64,000 nt of DNA from an uncultured Hungatella sp. (GTDB lineage Bacteria; Bacillota; Clostridia; Lachnospirales; Lachnospiraceae). Both the position numbers and the translations under genes were made by a program. The notes under the pieces were generated by a model. That model was not told the DNA's origin. It saw nothing but the letters and a program-made list of their open reading frames with translations, and made no database searches. The stretch spans positions 44,255-108,254 of the forward strand of contig CAJUFP010000002.1 of assembly GCA_910585645.1 (NCBI GenBank). The letters run 5' to 3'. This document shows, piece after piece, positions 52,407 to 61,415 of this stretch. The first letter of the stretch is position 1; every line of letters starts with the position of its first letter.

Positions 52407-53603
52407 TTAAGAGAAATATTTCCCTATCTTATTCTTCAATTCCTTATTAGGAATAAACACCTCTCCATCCATATAAGTAAGCAAACCATAAGTAACCATA
52501 GCCGAATAAATCTTATCCTTCGTATTCAATTCCATAAAAACCGCAGCATGGTTTTGAAATCTTACCCCTATACCTTCACCGTCCATCATCCGAATCAAAT
52601 CCCCACGTATATCATCAATATTGTTTTTCACACAAGAAACTATCTTCTTATAAGAATCAAACCAATATGGCAGTTCATCATCCTTTCCCTGGCAACAAGA
52701 ACCACACAAGCCAGAACCTGTCCTATCATTTATCAGCTTGTTATCCGACAATGCGCATACTACAGAATGTGGGTTATATACATTCTCCCCCATAGCAGTA
52801 TGGTATCCGCCATACCACATCCGTAAATCCTTCCGTGTAATCTTCGGTTTCTCCGTTATCTTAAGGTAATGCCCGAAAAGACGGTCAACCTCCTCTTCCA
52901 CAAAACCAAAGCCGTCACTATACCGTTCCATTACCGTCATGTCATACTCCATAAACATATTCAAAGGAAGCCTTCCGGAATCATTCACAATCGGAAGCAC
53001 TCCCGTCATATAAGCAAACTCTACATAACCCCGATCCTTCAGAAGACTTCTAATAAACATCAGATACTCCTGCCGGTTTTCTACCGATACAAAATCCATA
53101 TGAAAAACTGCATCCCATTCATCCATTATAAAAACAAAACGTTCCCCTGTTCTCTCAAACACAGCACGAAAATTGTCCCAGACAGCACCAGATATTTTAA
53201 CTCCTGCCTCTGGATAAGCCTCCACCAGATCTTGATTTATACCATTTCGAATATGGTTCATATATTGCTTATAACTGTTAAAATTCTCCCGAATTCCGCC
53301 AAAATCAATAAAAACCACATTATACTGGTTCAAATGCGCCTTATAATTTTGATCTCCTGCCACTGCAAGCCAGTCAAATACAGAGCTGCTGTCCCAAGCC
53401 TTCCCCAAAAAAGCCCCAACCATGCCAGCCATCACCGTTTTTCCAAAATGAGGCGGCCTTGTAATACACAGATATTTCTGCCCATCCATTATTGCCGAAT
53501 TTATCACATCTGTTAACAATGATGTTTTATCTACAAAATACTGTGCGCCTGCAGTCCGCTTGTATCTTTCAAATGGAACTTTGCTGTTTAAATATCTCCC
53601 CAT
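52407..53603 (-). CDS. AAA-ATPase-like protein, C-terminal nuclease missing
   Basis: ATG 53603 behind AAGGATG; 398 aa. It belongs to the AAA-ATPase-like/PD-(D/E)XK family (YKRTAGAQYFVDKTSLLTDV). The P-loop is degenerate: RPPHFGKTV instead of RPRRFGKS. DEWDAVF is Walker B. The usual C-terminal nuclease domain of about 150 aa is absent. It stops at NKIGKYFS. Function unknown; these genes are common near transposons in Lachnospiraceae. Confidence 0.7.
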   Translation of the reverse strand: MGRYLNSKVPFERYKRTAGAQYFVDKTSLLTDVINSAIMDGQKYLCITRPPHFGKTVMAGMVGAFLGKAWDSSSVFDWLAVAGDQNYKAHLNQYNVVFIDFGGIRENFNSYKQYMNHIRNGINQDLVEAYPEAGVKISGAVWDNFRAVFERTGERFVFIMDEWDAVFHMDFVSVENRQEYLMFIRSLLKDRGYVEFAYMTGVLPIVNDSGRLPLNMFMEYDMTVMERYSDGFGFVEEEVDRLFGHYLKITEKPKITRKDLRMWYGGYHTAMGENVYNPHSVVCALSDNKLINDRTGSGLCGSCCQGKDDELPYWFDSYKKIVSCVKNNIDDIRGDLIRMMDGEGIGVRFQNHAAVFMELNTKDKIYSAMVTYGLLTYMDGEVFIPNKELKNKIGKYFS

Positions 53604-53689
53604 ATCCACATCCTTCTTTTCCAAAACTTCTGTCCATGCCAAATGTTTTATATATCTCTTTTCCTTCTCCCAGACAGCAGCCAGCCACA

Positions 53690-53893
53690 TTATACATTCA
53701 TATACATAAGTTTTTCCGCTTCTATATATTCCGCTTCCGTATATCCATACAGAATAATCTGTTCTTTAGTAGTGTCCGCCCTGATCATTCTCGCTATAGC
53801 ATCTATCCGCTCTTTCCTGATGCCCAACTTGATACCCTCTTTGATACCTTTTTTTATTCCATTCGCTTCAATATTTTCCGATAAATTACACAT
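53690..53893 (-). pseudogene. 3'-end remnant of the PD-(D/E)XK transposase gene
   Basis: 67 codons match the C-terminus of the intact transposase (CNLSENIEANGIKKG ... GYTEAEYIEAEKLMYMNV). Six extra residues make a second KEGIKLG unit. No N-terminal part. It is followed by the AAA gene. Confidence 0.75.
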
Positions 53894-53966
53894 TTAGAAT
53901 CTCCCTTCTGATTCAGCAATCACTTTTCCAATCCATAGTTCTTCACTAAAACAATCCTTCTCCGCA

Positions 53967-54047
53967 AGTGGAAAAGCAACCACCAAATATGATGATTGCT
54001 TCCCATTTTGCAATATCCAGTCTCAATTCCTATGACTCCATATCTTA
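53967..54047 (-). terminator. Transposase-flank repeat with terminator
   Basis: The minus strand reads GAATTGAGACTGGATATTGC, then a hairpin GCAATCATC/GGTGGTTGC and TTTTCC. The same segment is found at 51,778 and in the transfer-operon leader. Confidence 0.55.
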
Positions 54048-54087
54048 TCTATCTCTTTTCCTTCTCCCAGGCAACAGCCAGCCACAT

Positions 54088-55056
54088 CTATACATTCATA
54101 TACATAAGCCTTTCCGCTTCTGTATATTCCGCTTCTGTATACCCATACAAAATAATCTGTTCTTTGGTAGCATCCGCCCTGATCATTCTCGCTATGGCAT
54201 CAATCCGTTCTTTCCTGACACCCTTTTTTATTCCATTTGCTTCAATATTTTCCGATAAGTTACACATAATCTGGAGCCTCCCTTCTAATTCAGCAGTCAT
54301 TACCATCCCATATTCATCCGTTAATATACGTTTCTTCTCCGCCGCAGATTTCCCGGACAGCAGTTCTTCCAACATAGCAATCAATACATTTGACGACTTC
54401 CCCATATCCTCTCCAACGATATGGTCTCCCCCGTTTCTCAAATTGACAATGATTCCTTTCATCAGATTTACAGGATACGAAGTCTTCTTATTCCCAAAAA
54501 CTACTTTTCGGCCTAAACCAATCTCCTCAATAGAATCTTCCGTTTCATCGTTATCCAAACAAAGCCAGATACTTCGCACTTTCTTTAAGGCATCGAAATC
54601 ACTGTGGAAAAATTCGGTCTGTTTTTGCGCTGAGATCATCCTCGCAAGATAGAATATGATCCGATTTTCCAAATGGTATCCTAATTTCCCAGGATCTGTT
54701 GAGCGCTGTGCTTCAAGATTTATCAAAATCTTCATTTCACTTTCCTTATGATATGCTGTAAAACGGATATCATAATAAATAATCCCTTCTCCCGGAACAT
54801 TGTCCTCGGTCATCGTTCCTTTTACACGTCCAAGGTTGGAAAGCCCCACATCAACCGGCCTTGTTCCTATCTCAATATCATCACCGATACAGCCTGTAAT
54901 ATCCCCAATCTCCATATCCTCAAACTCTTCCATTGTATATTTCAGAATCCGCGATAATATCTGCTTATCTGCAAGTAAATACTTAATGTTTGTGTCATAT
55001 GCAGGACCCGAATCATTCGTTGCATCAACCGCCTGCGCTAAATTCGTCTCTATCAT
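54088..55056 (-). CDS. PD-(D/E)XK nuclease-family transposase (Rpn-like)
   Basis: ATG 55056 behind AGAGAGG, 322 aa; a longer frame begins upstream of the predicted transcript start and is rejected. The nuclease core is D-x-GL (RPVDVGLSN), YYDIRFTAY and INLEAQ (ILINLEAQRS). The C-terminus is a repeat-prone helical region (ANGIKKGVRKERIDAIARM). Members promote RecA-independent recombination or act as transposases. Its 3' end has been copied twice nearby. Confidence 0.8.
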   Translation of the reverse strand: MIETNLAQAVDATNDSGPAYDTNIKYLLADKQILSRILKYTMEEFEDMEIGDITGCIGDDIEIGTRPVDVGLSNLGRVKGTMTEDNVPGEGIIYYDIRFTAYHKESEMKILINLEAQRSTDPGKLGYHLENRIIFYLARMISAQKQTEFFHSDFDALKKVRSIWLCLDNDETEDSIEEIGLGRKVVFGNKKTSYPVNLMKGIIVNLRNGGDHIVGEDMGKSSNVLIAMLEELLSGKSAAEKKRILTDEYGMVMTAELEGRLQIMCNLSENIEANGIKKGVRKERIDAIARMIRADATKEQIILYGYTEAEYTEAERLMYMNV

Positions 55057-55127
55057 TTGTCCTCTCTTCCCTTGTATACATATCCGGAAATTTGCCAAAC
55101 TAACTAAGCGAACATCCCCGTAATTGC

Positions 55128-55156
55128 ATTTTATCATAACCCCAGCGAAACTTCAA
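55128..55156 (-). promoter_or_regulatory. Promoter of the PD-(D/E)XK transposase
   Basis: TTGAAG, 17 bp, TAAAAT on the minus strand, starting transcription about 60-70 bp ahead of ATG 55056. Confidence 0.6.
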
Positions 55157-55182
55157 TGATATCCCGTTCTCATGCCATTTTC

Positions 55183-56893
55183 CGTGAATTGTATTTTTAA
55201 AATCTACTCTCCCCGAGTCTGCTAGACTTTAGTCTTTCACAAATAGATTCTAATCTTTCACATTATCCCTGTTCCGTGTATGATATATGAACATCCCCTT
55301 CTGTCCGGCAACAGTAAGGAGGCTCTTTATGTCGAACTTAATCCCTGGTAACCACAAACATCTTTCTCTGGCTGACCGACAATACATTGAAAAATCTCTT
55401 AATGAAAGGAAATCCTTTCGGGAAATCGCCAAATATCTCTGCAAGGATCCTTCCACTATCTCCAAAGAGGTTTGGAAGCATCGTGTTGTAAACACTTGGA
55501 ACAGGGGCAGTTTTAACAATCCCTACAACTTTTGTATCCATCGCTTCCGTTGTAAGAAAACCAACGCTTGCAACAAGCTCATCATCTGTGATTCCCTTTG
55601 CCGTTCCTGCCATAGATGTAACAACGTCTGCCCCCGCTTTGAAAGAGAATCCTGCATGCAGATACAAAAAGCTCCTTATGTCTGCAATGGCTGTGATAAG
55701 CAAAGACACAAGTGTACGATTCAGACTAAGTATGCTTACAATGCCAGTGCCGCACACAGAATGTATCAGGAGCTTCTCTCAGATTCCCGCTCCGGTGTCA
55801 GCCTGACTACAAAAGAACTGCGGGAATTGGACCGTATTGTCCGTCCGCTCATTGAGCAGGGACAGTCTCCCTATATGATCCTCACCAATCATCCGGAACT
55901 GGGCATCTCCGTAAAAACACTCTACAACTATATCGACCAGAACCTTTTACTTACCAGAAATGTCCACCTCAAACGAAAGGTTAAGTTTAAGAAGAGAAAG
56001 TCCCACAACACTCAAATCTCTAATCGTGAAAGCTTTGCAGGACGTACCTACAAAGATTTTAAGGACAGCCATGCTGACGAACTGGATTTCTGGGAGATGG
56101 ATACCGTCCTCTCTGCAAAGGGGTCTTCCAAGTGTATCCTGACTCTTTACTTCCCGGAAATCGAATTGCTCTGGGCTCACATCATGGATCGGTGCTCTCC
56201 CGGAGCTGTAAAAGCTGTTTTTGGGCATTTACAGACGGCTCTTGGTGATGCAGATGAGTTTGCTTTCCTGATGCCCGTCATCCTTACGGACAGAGGACAG
56301 GAATTCGGTAAGCCTGAGAAGCTGGAACAAGACAGTCAGGGAATTTCCCGTACCAGTATCTTTTATTGCGATCCTATGCGCAGCAACCAGAAAGGGGGCA
56401 TTGAAAACGTCCATACGATGCTGAGAATGATACTTCCGAAAGGAACGATTTTCACCAACCTTACCCAATGGGATATCCGTAAGTGTGTGGACCACATCAA
56501 CAATGCTCCAAGGAAGAACCTGGAAGGACGTACGCCTTACCAGATGGCAATAAGCCTCATTGGGCAGGAGACCCTTAAAAAAATGCAGCTCCGTTACATT
56601 GCCCCTGATGAGGTGACATTGTCCCCGAAGCTGCTGAGAAACTAAACAACCTATGAAAAAATCCGCCGGACAGAGATTCCATACTTTCCCCGCAGGCCTG
56701 TAGAAGTTACTTTTTCACACCATACTTCCAGAGGTCCGCTTAGCATGTCTCAAAACAGGGACTTTCTCATAAATTTAATATTAGTTTACCATAATCTCAT
56801 TCAGATAACCATAAAAAAGTCACTACTTTCTGAGCAATTCCAGAGAGATGTAGAACTAAGTCTTTCATACTGACTTTACTTTTTCAATTCACG
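55183..56893 (+). mobile_element. IS30-family insertion sequence with 13-14-bp target duplication
   Basis: The ends CGTGAATTG (55,183) and its reverse complement (ending 56,893) are inverted. TCATGCCATTTTC flanks both sides (55,170-55,182; 56,894-56,906). Removing the element restores a sequence like that at 52,250-52,320. Confidence 0.8.
55329..56645 (+). CDS. IS30-family transposase
   Basis: ATG 55329 behind AAGGAGG; 438 aa. N-terminal HTH (HLSLADRQYIEKSLNERKSF, REIAKYLCKDPSTISKEVWK), a Cys-rich zinc-finger-like stretch (CDSLCRSCHRCNNVCPRFE), and DDE residues in WEMDTV, ILTDRGQEF and QKGGIENVH. Intact and probably active. Confidence 0.9.
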   Translation: MSNLIPGNHKHLSLADRQYIEKSLNERKSFREIAKYLCKDPSTISKEVWKHRVVNTWNRGSFNNPYNFCIHRFRCKKTNACNKLIICDSLCRSCHRCNNVCPRFERESCMQIQKAPYVCNGCDKQRHKCTIQTKYAYNASAAHRMYQELLSDSRSGVSLTTKELRELDRIVRPLIEQGQSPYMILTNHPELGISVKTLYNYIDQNLLLTRNVHLKRKVKFKKRKSHNTQISNRESFAGRTYKDFKDSHADELDFWEMDTVLSAKGSSKCILTLYFPEIELLWAHIMDRCSPGAVKAVFGHLQTALGDADEFAFLMPVILTDRGQEFGKPEKLEQDSQGISRTSIFYCDPMRSNQKGGIENVHTMLRMILPKGTIFTNLTQWDIRKCVDHINNAPRKNLEGRTPYQMAISLIGQETLKKMQLRYIAPDEVTLSPKLLRN

Positions 56894-56918
56894 TCATGCC
56901 ATTTTCCTTCACTCTCTC

Positions 56919-56940
56919 CTTTGTGCCACGATGACACAAA
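56919..56940. repeat. Solitary copy of the TGCCAnnnTGGCA palindrome
   Basis: CTTTGTGCCACGATGACACAAA, with one base off symmetry. It lies next to the IS30 right end and after a terminator (56,961-56,985). Confidence 0.6.
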
Positions 56941-56960
56941 ATGCTCCTTCCCCACAAACG

Positions 56961-56985
56961 GAAAAGCAGCCACCAAAATGGCTGC
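56961..56985 (-). terminator. Terminator after the small ICE genes
   Basis: On the minus strand GCAGCCA pairs with TGGCTGC, then TTTTCC. It closes the operon of the genes at 57,006 and 57,262. Confidence 0.6.
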
Positions 56986-57005
56986 CCCTCCACACTCCTT
57001 TCCTA

Positions 57006-57245
57006 TTATGCAGCGGCCCGTATCCGCCCCTGCTCCCTGTCATTCCACACAATCGTATAATAGTAATGCGTGGTCTCAATGCGGATATAATCTGCCGCAA
57101 TTTCAAGAATCCTTTTCACCCGGTCCGTCCACCATACGCTGTCTCCATAAAGATAACAGGCCTCTTCCCCAATCTTCACCGGAAACTGGACTTCCCCCGT
57201 CACATGAACACTTCTCTTTGCCTGCAGTTTTACATCCTTCACCAT
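57006..57245 (-). CDS. Small ICE protein of unknown function
   Basis: ATG 57245 behind AAAGGGG gives 79 aa. Beta-rich (VHVTGEVQFPVKIGEEACYL) with many aromatic residues (HYYYTIVW). No known domain. The gene follows the 149-aa gene by 16 bp. A broken copy of its 3' end lies at 51,640. Confidence 0.6.
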   Translation of the reverse strand: MVKDVKLQAKRSVHVTGEVQFPVKIGEEACYLYGDSVWWTDRVKRILEIAADYIRIETTHYYYTIVWNDREQGRIRAAA

Positions 57246-57261
57246 AAAAATTCCCCTTTCC

Positions 57262-57711
57262 TCAGCCTGCCAGACGATCCAGCGACAACACACTCACCCT
57301 GTCTGTCATGTCAACCTTTTTCCCATTGCCGAACGAAAACTCCAGCCTCTTTACCGCAAACGGAACCACCCTGTTTTTACGGAAATCAAACACTTCCGCC
57401 TGAATATCCGTAATCACCATCTCCGGCATTCTGGATTTAAAATAATTATAATCCAGAATTTCCGCCTGCCTTCCCGTCTTCAAGTGGGCCAGACGCTTAT
57501 CATCCGTCCGGATTCCCCTGGCCTCCATCTCCACCGCCAGAATGCCGTTTTTCAACTCCCTCTTTTTCTGCTCCACAGACTCCATAGAAAAATTTGACGT
57601 CTCCGGTGTCTCCATTGTCAGCCCCTGCAAAAGCAGCGCACAGTCATCCGCCTTCGCAGGCTTCAATGTCTCCAGCTGAAGCCGCATTTTTTTAAATTTA
57701 TCCCGTTTCAT
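57262..57711 (-). CDS. ICE protein of unknown function
   Basis: A 149-aa protein. Helical N-terminus (KFKKMRLQLETLKPAKADDC), then ILDYNYFKSRMPEMVITDIQ and a C-terminal FSFGNGKKVDMTDRVSVLSL. No recognised family. First gene under the palindromic promoter at 57,949. Confidence 0.6.
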   Translation of the reverse strand: MKRDKFKKMRLQLETLKPAKADDCALLLQGLTMETPETSNFSMESVEQKKRELKNGILAVEMEARGIRTDDKRLAHLKTGRQAEILDYNYFKSRMPEMVITDIQAEVFDFRKNRVVPFAVKRLEFSFGNGKKVDMTDRVSVLSLDRLAG

Positions 57712-57781
57712 TCGCCCCTCCTTCGTTTTAATAAAATCCTACCTCTGCCCTCCTTCCATATTGCTACCCCTTTTTCTGCAC

Positions 57782-57820
57782 AAAAAAAGACGCCGCATTT
57801 CCATTACAAAATGAGCGTCA
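57782..57820 (-). terminator. Terminator after the 185-aa regulator-like gene
   Basis: GACGC and GCGTC with inner CATTT/AAATG pairing, followed by seven T on the minus strand. Confidence 0.7.
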
Positions 57821-57948
57821 TTCTCTGATTCATAGATAAACAAAAGCAATCCGGTAAGATATTCACCGTTTGGCTTCCTGCTTGTGCATACAGGAACAAA
57901 TTTTTATTATATCTTTTGCTTAAAAGATATATAAATCAATACTCCTAT

Positions 57949-58001
57949 ATAATAACACTATATATAGTACATGTCAATAAAAAATATACTGTATATAGTA
58001 T
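57949..58001 (-). promoter_or_regulatory. Strong promoter with two palindromic operators
   Basis: TTGACA, 17 bp, TATTAT on the minus strand (57,949-57,977). The spacer holds a perfect palindrome ACTATATATAGT (57,957-57,968). A second, ATACTGTATATAGTAT, lies just upstream (57,986-58,001). Repressor control is likely. Confidence 0.7.
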
Positions 58002-58022
58002 TATTTCATATCATTTAATCCC

Positions 58023-58577
58023 CTATAAATCTTCCTTCCACGTATCCCGGTAATGCTCCAATAGTCTCCGGCTTTCCTCCTCATACCCCCACAAAATCCC
58101 TTCTACTGCCTTCAGAGCGCTATCCCTCCACCTGAAATAAGTACTCCGGTTAATCCCTACTCCCTGGGACAAATGCGGCTCCAGTTTCTCCATAATCTCC
58201 GAAATATTACTCAGCTGGTGCGGCGTCATATAGGTATAATACAAAACCCAATAATACCTCTCCCCCTGGGGATGATACAATCTCATCAGTTCCACCGATT
58301 CATCAATCAGTTTCAAAAACTTATTGGAGCTGCTGATCGCTTCCACCCTTGGCTTAATATTCGCCTCATCATCATTTAAGTCCATTCCCGCCTGATAAAT
58401 AGATTCCAGAAAGCTGTCCACATCCGTCCCATATTCCTTCCGGAAACGGTGCTTCACCTGCCCGATCTGCACCTGCATACGCCAGGAAACCGAACGATAA
58501 ATCTTAAACAGTACAATCACATTATGATACGCCTTATTTTCTTTGCTTTTCTCCGTAATAACTCCACTCTTACCCAT
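58023..58577 (-). CDS. Helical protein with C-terminal HTH-like segment
   Basis: ATG 58577 gives 184 aa; an earlier in-frame start at 58595 is possible. Mostly helical. The C-terminal part (GVGINRSTYFRWRDSALKAV) resembles the HTH of phage ArpU/RinA-type activators. No sure family. It lies between the parB repeat array and the operator region, so a regulatory role is plausible. Confidence 0.5.
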   Translation of the reverse strand: MGKSGVITEKSKENKAYHNVIVLFKIYRSVSWRMQVQIGQVKHRFRKEYGTDVDSFLESIYQAGMDLNDDEANIKPRVEAISSSNKFLKLIDESVELMRLYHPQGERYYWVLYYTYMTPHQLSNISEIMEKLEPHLSQGVGINRSTYFRWRDSALKAVEGILWGYEEESRRLLEHYRDTWKEDL

Positions 58578-58759
58578 AATAATCCTCCAAATCAAATTTA
58601 AAAATCAAACAAATTGCTCTGTTAAGTTTCAAAATTTGCTTTGGAGAATGAACTACCCTACCTAGAATCACCAGAAAACACTATAAAATACTTTTGCTGT
58701 TTTATCCCTTTTTCCTCTGTTATCCGCTTGCGTCAACACAAAAAATTCCCCCATACATT

Positions 58760-59275
58760 TCTATTATGACGACACAAAGCTCATAAATATACTTTACGCC
58801 ACCATGACATAAAAGCTCCAATCTATGCTTTATGTTGCCGTGACACAAGGAACTCTACTCATGCTTTCTGCCATCATGGCATAAAGACTCCTACTCTTTA
58901 CTTTCTGCCATCATGGCACAAGGCTCCTAATCTCACTTTCTTCCACCATGGCACAAGGCTCCTAATCTCACTTTCTTCCATCGTGGCACAAGGCTCCCAT
59001 TCTCACTTTCCGTCACCGTGGCACAAGGCTCTAAATCTTACTTTCTGCCACCGTGACACAAAGTCTCCACTCTCCCTTTCTGCCACCATGACACAAGGTT
59101 CCCATCCATACTTTCTGCCACCGTGACACAAGGTCTCCCATCCCTGCTTTCTGCCACCATGGCACAAGGCTCCTAAATATACTTTGTGCCACCATGGCAC
59201 AAGGTCTCCCATCCCTGCTTTCTGCCACAGTGGCACAAGGTTTTCACTCTCCCTTTCTGCCACCATGGCACAAAG
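58760..59275. repeat. Tandem array of 14-15 palindromic 35-36-bp units next to parAB
   Basis: Units read CTTTCTGCCACCATGGCACA followed by AGGCTCC and a short variable part. The core TGCCAnnnTGGCA is symmetric. Unit starts are near 58,791, 58,828, 58,864, 58,901, 58,936, 58,971, 59,006, 59,041, 59,076, 59,111, 59,147, 59,182, 59,218 and 59,253, with a degenerate one at 58,760. It ends 16 bp before the parB stop. Probably the centromere (parS) or replication iterons. Confidence 0.8.
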
Positions 59276-59290
59276 GAACCACTATTCTTC

Positions 59291-60196
59291 CTACCCACTC
59301 CCCTTCGCCCTCCACGAATCCAAAAGGCTGTAAACGATCTTCTCAATCTCCTCCTTCGTATACCCCTCCGGAAAATAATCCCGAATCCTCTTTGCCGAAA
59401 TGGTGATTCCCCCTACTGCTTTCCCATTCCTGCACAAAATCTCCTCAACCTTCTCAACACTCAACTCCCCCTTACCGCTTTCCACCCGTAGCAGTTCCGC
59501 TTCCCCCTTTGACGGAAACACCTGCCTTTGCACCACATAATCCCTCACCAGCTCCTGCTCCCCTTCCCTCAAAAAAGAAAGGCTCTCCCCCGCAACAACA
59601 GGAATCCGCTTCTGATCCACCAGCTCCAGCAATCCCGGCATCAGATAAGTAAGCCGTATATACCTGTGGACCGTCCTGACACTCTCCCCAGAAGCCTCCC
59701 CCAATACTGCCGCCGTATGCTGCCCTCCCTTCACCCCCTGATGTTCCATAGCCTCCATTTTCATCCGGTAAGCCCTAGCCTTCTCCGAAGGAAGAATGTT
59801 CAGCCTCTGAATATTGGAATCTACCATGGCGATAACCGACTCATCATCCGTCAAATCCCGAATAATCACTGGTATATCCGGACACCCGGCCAACTCACTG
59901 GCCCGCTTCCTCCTGTGACCCGCAATAATCTCATATCCCCAACCCTTATCCGGTCGGACAATCACAGGCACCAGAACGCCGAACTGCCTCACACTCTCCA
60001 CCATTTCCATCATCTCTTCATCTTCCAGAACACGAAATGGATGTCCCTTAAACGGATGAAGCTTTTCCAGCGGCATTCTAACCACCTGATCTTCCACGGT
60101 TCCCTTTGTTTCCTTTTCTACCCCTTTCGGCTCCTGCTCTCCAAACAGATCATCAAAAGAACGAAATTTAATCTTATCCGCACTACGACTCCCCAT
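59291..60196 (-). CDS. parB: ParB/Spo0J-family partition protein
   Basis: A 301-aa protein, RBS GGAGG 9 bp before ATG 60196. N-terminal ParB/Srx domain (RPDKGWGYEIIAGHRRKRAS), DSNIQRLNILPSEKARAYRM, and HTH VLGEASGESVRTVHRYIRL. It binds centromere sites and spreads with CTP. Overlaps parA by 14 bp. The palindromic array starts right behind it. Confidence 0.9.
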   Translation of the reverse strand: MGSRSADKIKFRSFDDLFGEQEPKGVEKETKGTVEDQVVRMPLEKLHPFKGHPFRVLEDEEMMEMVESVRQFGVLVPVIVRPDKGWGYEIIAGHRRKRASELAGCPDIPVIIRDLTDDESVIAMVDSNIQRLNILPSEKARAYRMKMEAMEHQGVKGGQHTAAVLGEASGESVRTVHRYIRLTYLMPGLLELVDQKRIPVVAGESLSFLREGEQELVRDYVVQRQVFPSKGEAELLRVESGKGELSVEKVEEILCRNGKAVGGITISAKRIRDYFPEGYTKEEIEKIVYSLLDSWRAKGSG

Positions 60197-60971
60197 GGGA
60201 AAGCACCTCCTTTGTCAGCGCCGCATACCCTTCCGCCACGATCCCCTTAGGGGCATGGATAAAAATGCTCTTTCCCTCCGCGCTGGTTTCCGCCGCCTTA
60301 ATGGATAACGGGATACAATTCTCAAAAATATGTATCCTGTCCCCATAAGCTTCCCGAAGCCGGTCAGAGATATCCTTCGCGTAATTCGTCCTGCGGTCCA
60401 CTTTAGTAAGCAAAATTCCTTCAATCTCCAAGTCCCTGTTCAACTGCCGCCGCACCCGTCCAATGGTCTTGATCAGCTGCTGCAGCCCCTTCACCGACAA
60501 ATAAGCCGATTCCACCGGAATCAGAACACTATCCGCCGCCACCAGAGCATTAATGGTTATCATCCCCAGAGAAGGCATGGTATCCAGCAAGATAAAATCA
60601 TACCGTTCCCGAACCTTGTCAATATACTGCCGCAGGATCGTCTCCCTGCTCATCATGTTCACCAGGGTTGTCTCCATACCTGCCAGTTCAATATTGGCCG
60701 GAAGGAAATCCACTCCCTCCTCATGGTGCAGAATCCCTTCATCAAGCTCCCATGGTTCATCATTGACCACCTTCTCCATCAGATTTACCAATGTAACATC
60801 CAGTTCATCCGGCTCCCCAATCCCCAGGCACGCTGTCATACTGCCCTGGGCATCCGCGTCAATCAAAAGGACTCTCTTTCCCTCCCTGGCCAGCCCAATG
60901 CCCAGATTCACACAAGTTGTACTTTTTCCCACTCCGCCTTTCTGCGAAGCTATGGTTATGACCTTTGCCAT
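60183..60971 (-). CDS. parA: ParA/Soj-family partition ATPase
   Basis: A 262-aa protein. Deviant Walker A KGGVGKST (residues about 11-18), LLIDADAQG and FILLDTMPSLG. It moves ParB-bound DNA, keeping the excised ICE or stabilising its circular form in dividing cells. Confidence 0.92.
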   Translation of the reverse strand: MAKVITIASQKGGVGKSTTCVNLGIGLAREGKRVLLIDADAQGSMTACLGIGEPDELDVTLVNLMEKVVNDEPWELDEGILHHEEGVDFLPANIELAGMETTLVNMMSRETILRQYIDKVRERYDFILLDTMPSLGMITINALVAADSVLIPVESAYLSVKGLQQLIKTIGRVRRQLNRDLEIEGILLTKVDRRTNYAKDISDRLREAYGDRIHIFENCIPLSIKAAETSAEGKSIFIHAPKGIVAEGYAALTKEVLSHGES

Positions 60972-60998
60972 CTTTTTTCCTCCGTCAATCGTTTCTCT

Positions 60999-61415
60999 TT
61001 AAGCTGCCCCGCAATACTCCGGATACCGAATCTTCACTGCCTGCCAGAAATAAGGCGCATACCCACAGCAGAACAGTTCCTCCACCGTATACCGCCCACA
61101 TTCCGTCAACTGTTCCTCCGAATCCTCATAATCGAACACGCTTGGAGTTCCATTGTTATATAAGTTGTAAGCCATTCGGACAATCTTCCTGCTCCCGGAA
61201 GTCTGCCACCCATCATGCAGGCACTCCGTCTTCACTAACCCAGTTTTGAAATCATAAATCTCATTTACATGCTCCCTCGTATCCCTGTCGATTCCCAGAC
61301 AATACACCAGAGCCGCATGATAGGCATCCTGATACCGGCATTTCAAAAAATTTGCCCAATAAAAATTCTCATGTTCCTTATTTCTGAAAATGATTTCCTT
61401 CTTCCCTCTCTCCAT
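60999..61415 (-). CDS. DUF6075-like ICE protein
   Basis: A 138-aa protein with EHENFYWANFLKCRYQDAYH, AALVYCLGIDRDTREHV and a C-terminal APYFWQAVKIRYPEY. This matches DUF6075 proteins carried by Clostridia ICEs next to ParA. Function unknown. RBS AAGGAG upstream of ATG 61415. Confidence 0.65.
   Translation of the reverse strand: MERGKKEIIFRNKEHENFYWANFLKCRYQDAYHAALVYCLGIDRDTREHVNEIYDFKTGLVKTECLHDGWQTSGSRKIVRMAYNLYNNGTPSVFDYEDSEEQLTECGRYTVEELFCCGYAPYFWQAVKIRYPEYCGAA

Noticed and set aside
59003..59266. Open frame of 87 codons on the minus strand
   Set aside because: It is only the repeat array read in frame because the period is often a multiple of three minus one; no RBS and repetitive product.
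58760..59275. CRISPR array
   Set aside because: The 35-36-bp period looks CRISPR-like, but nearly the whole unit is conserved, there are no unique spacers and no cas genes. The units are palindromic and sit next to parB.
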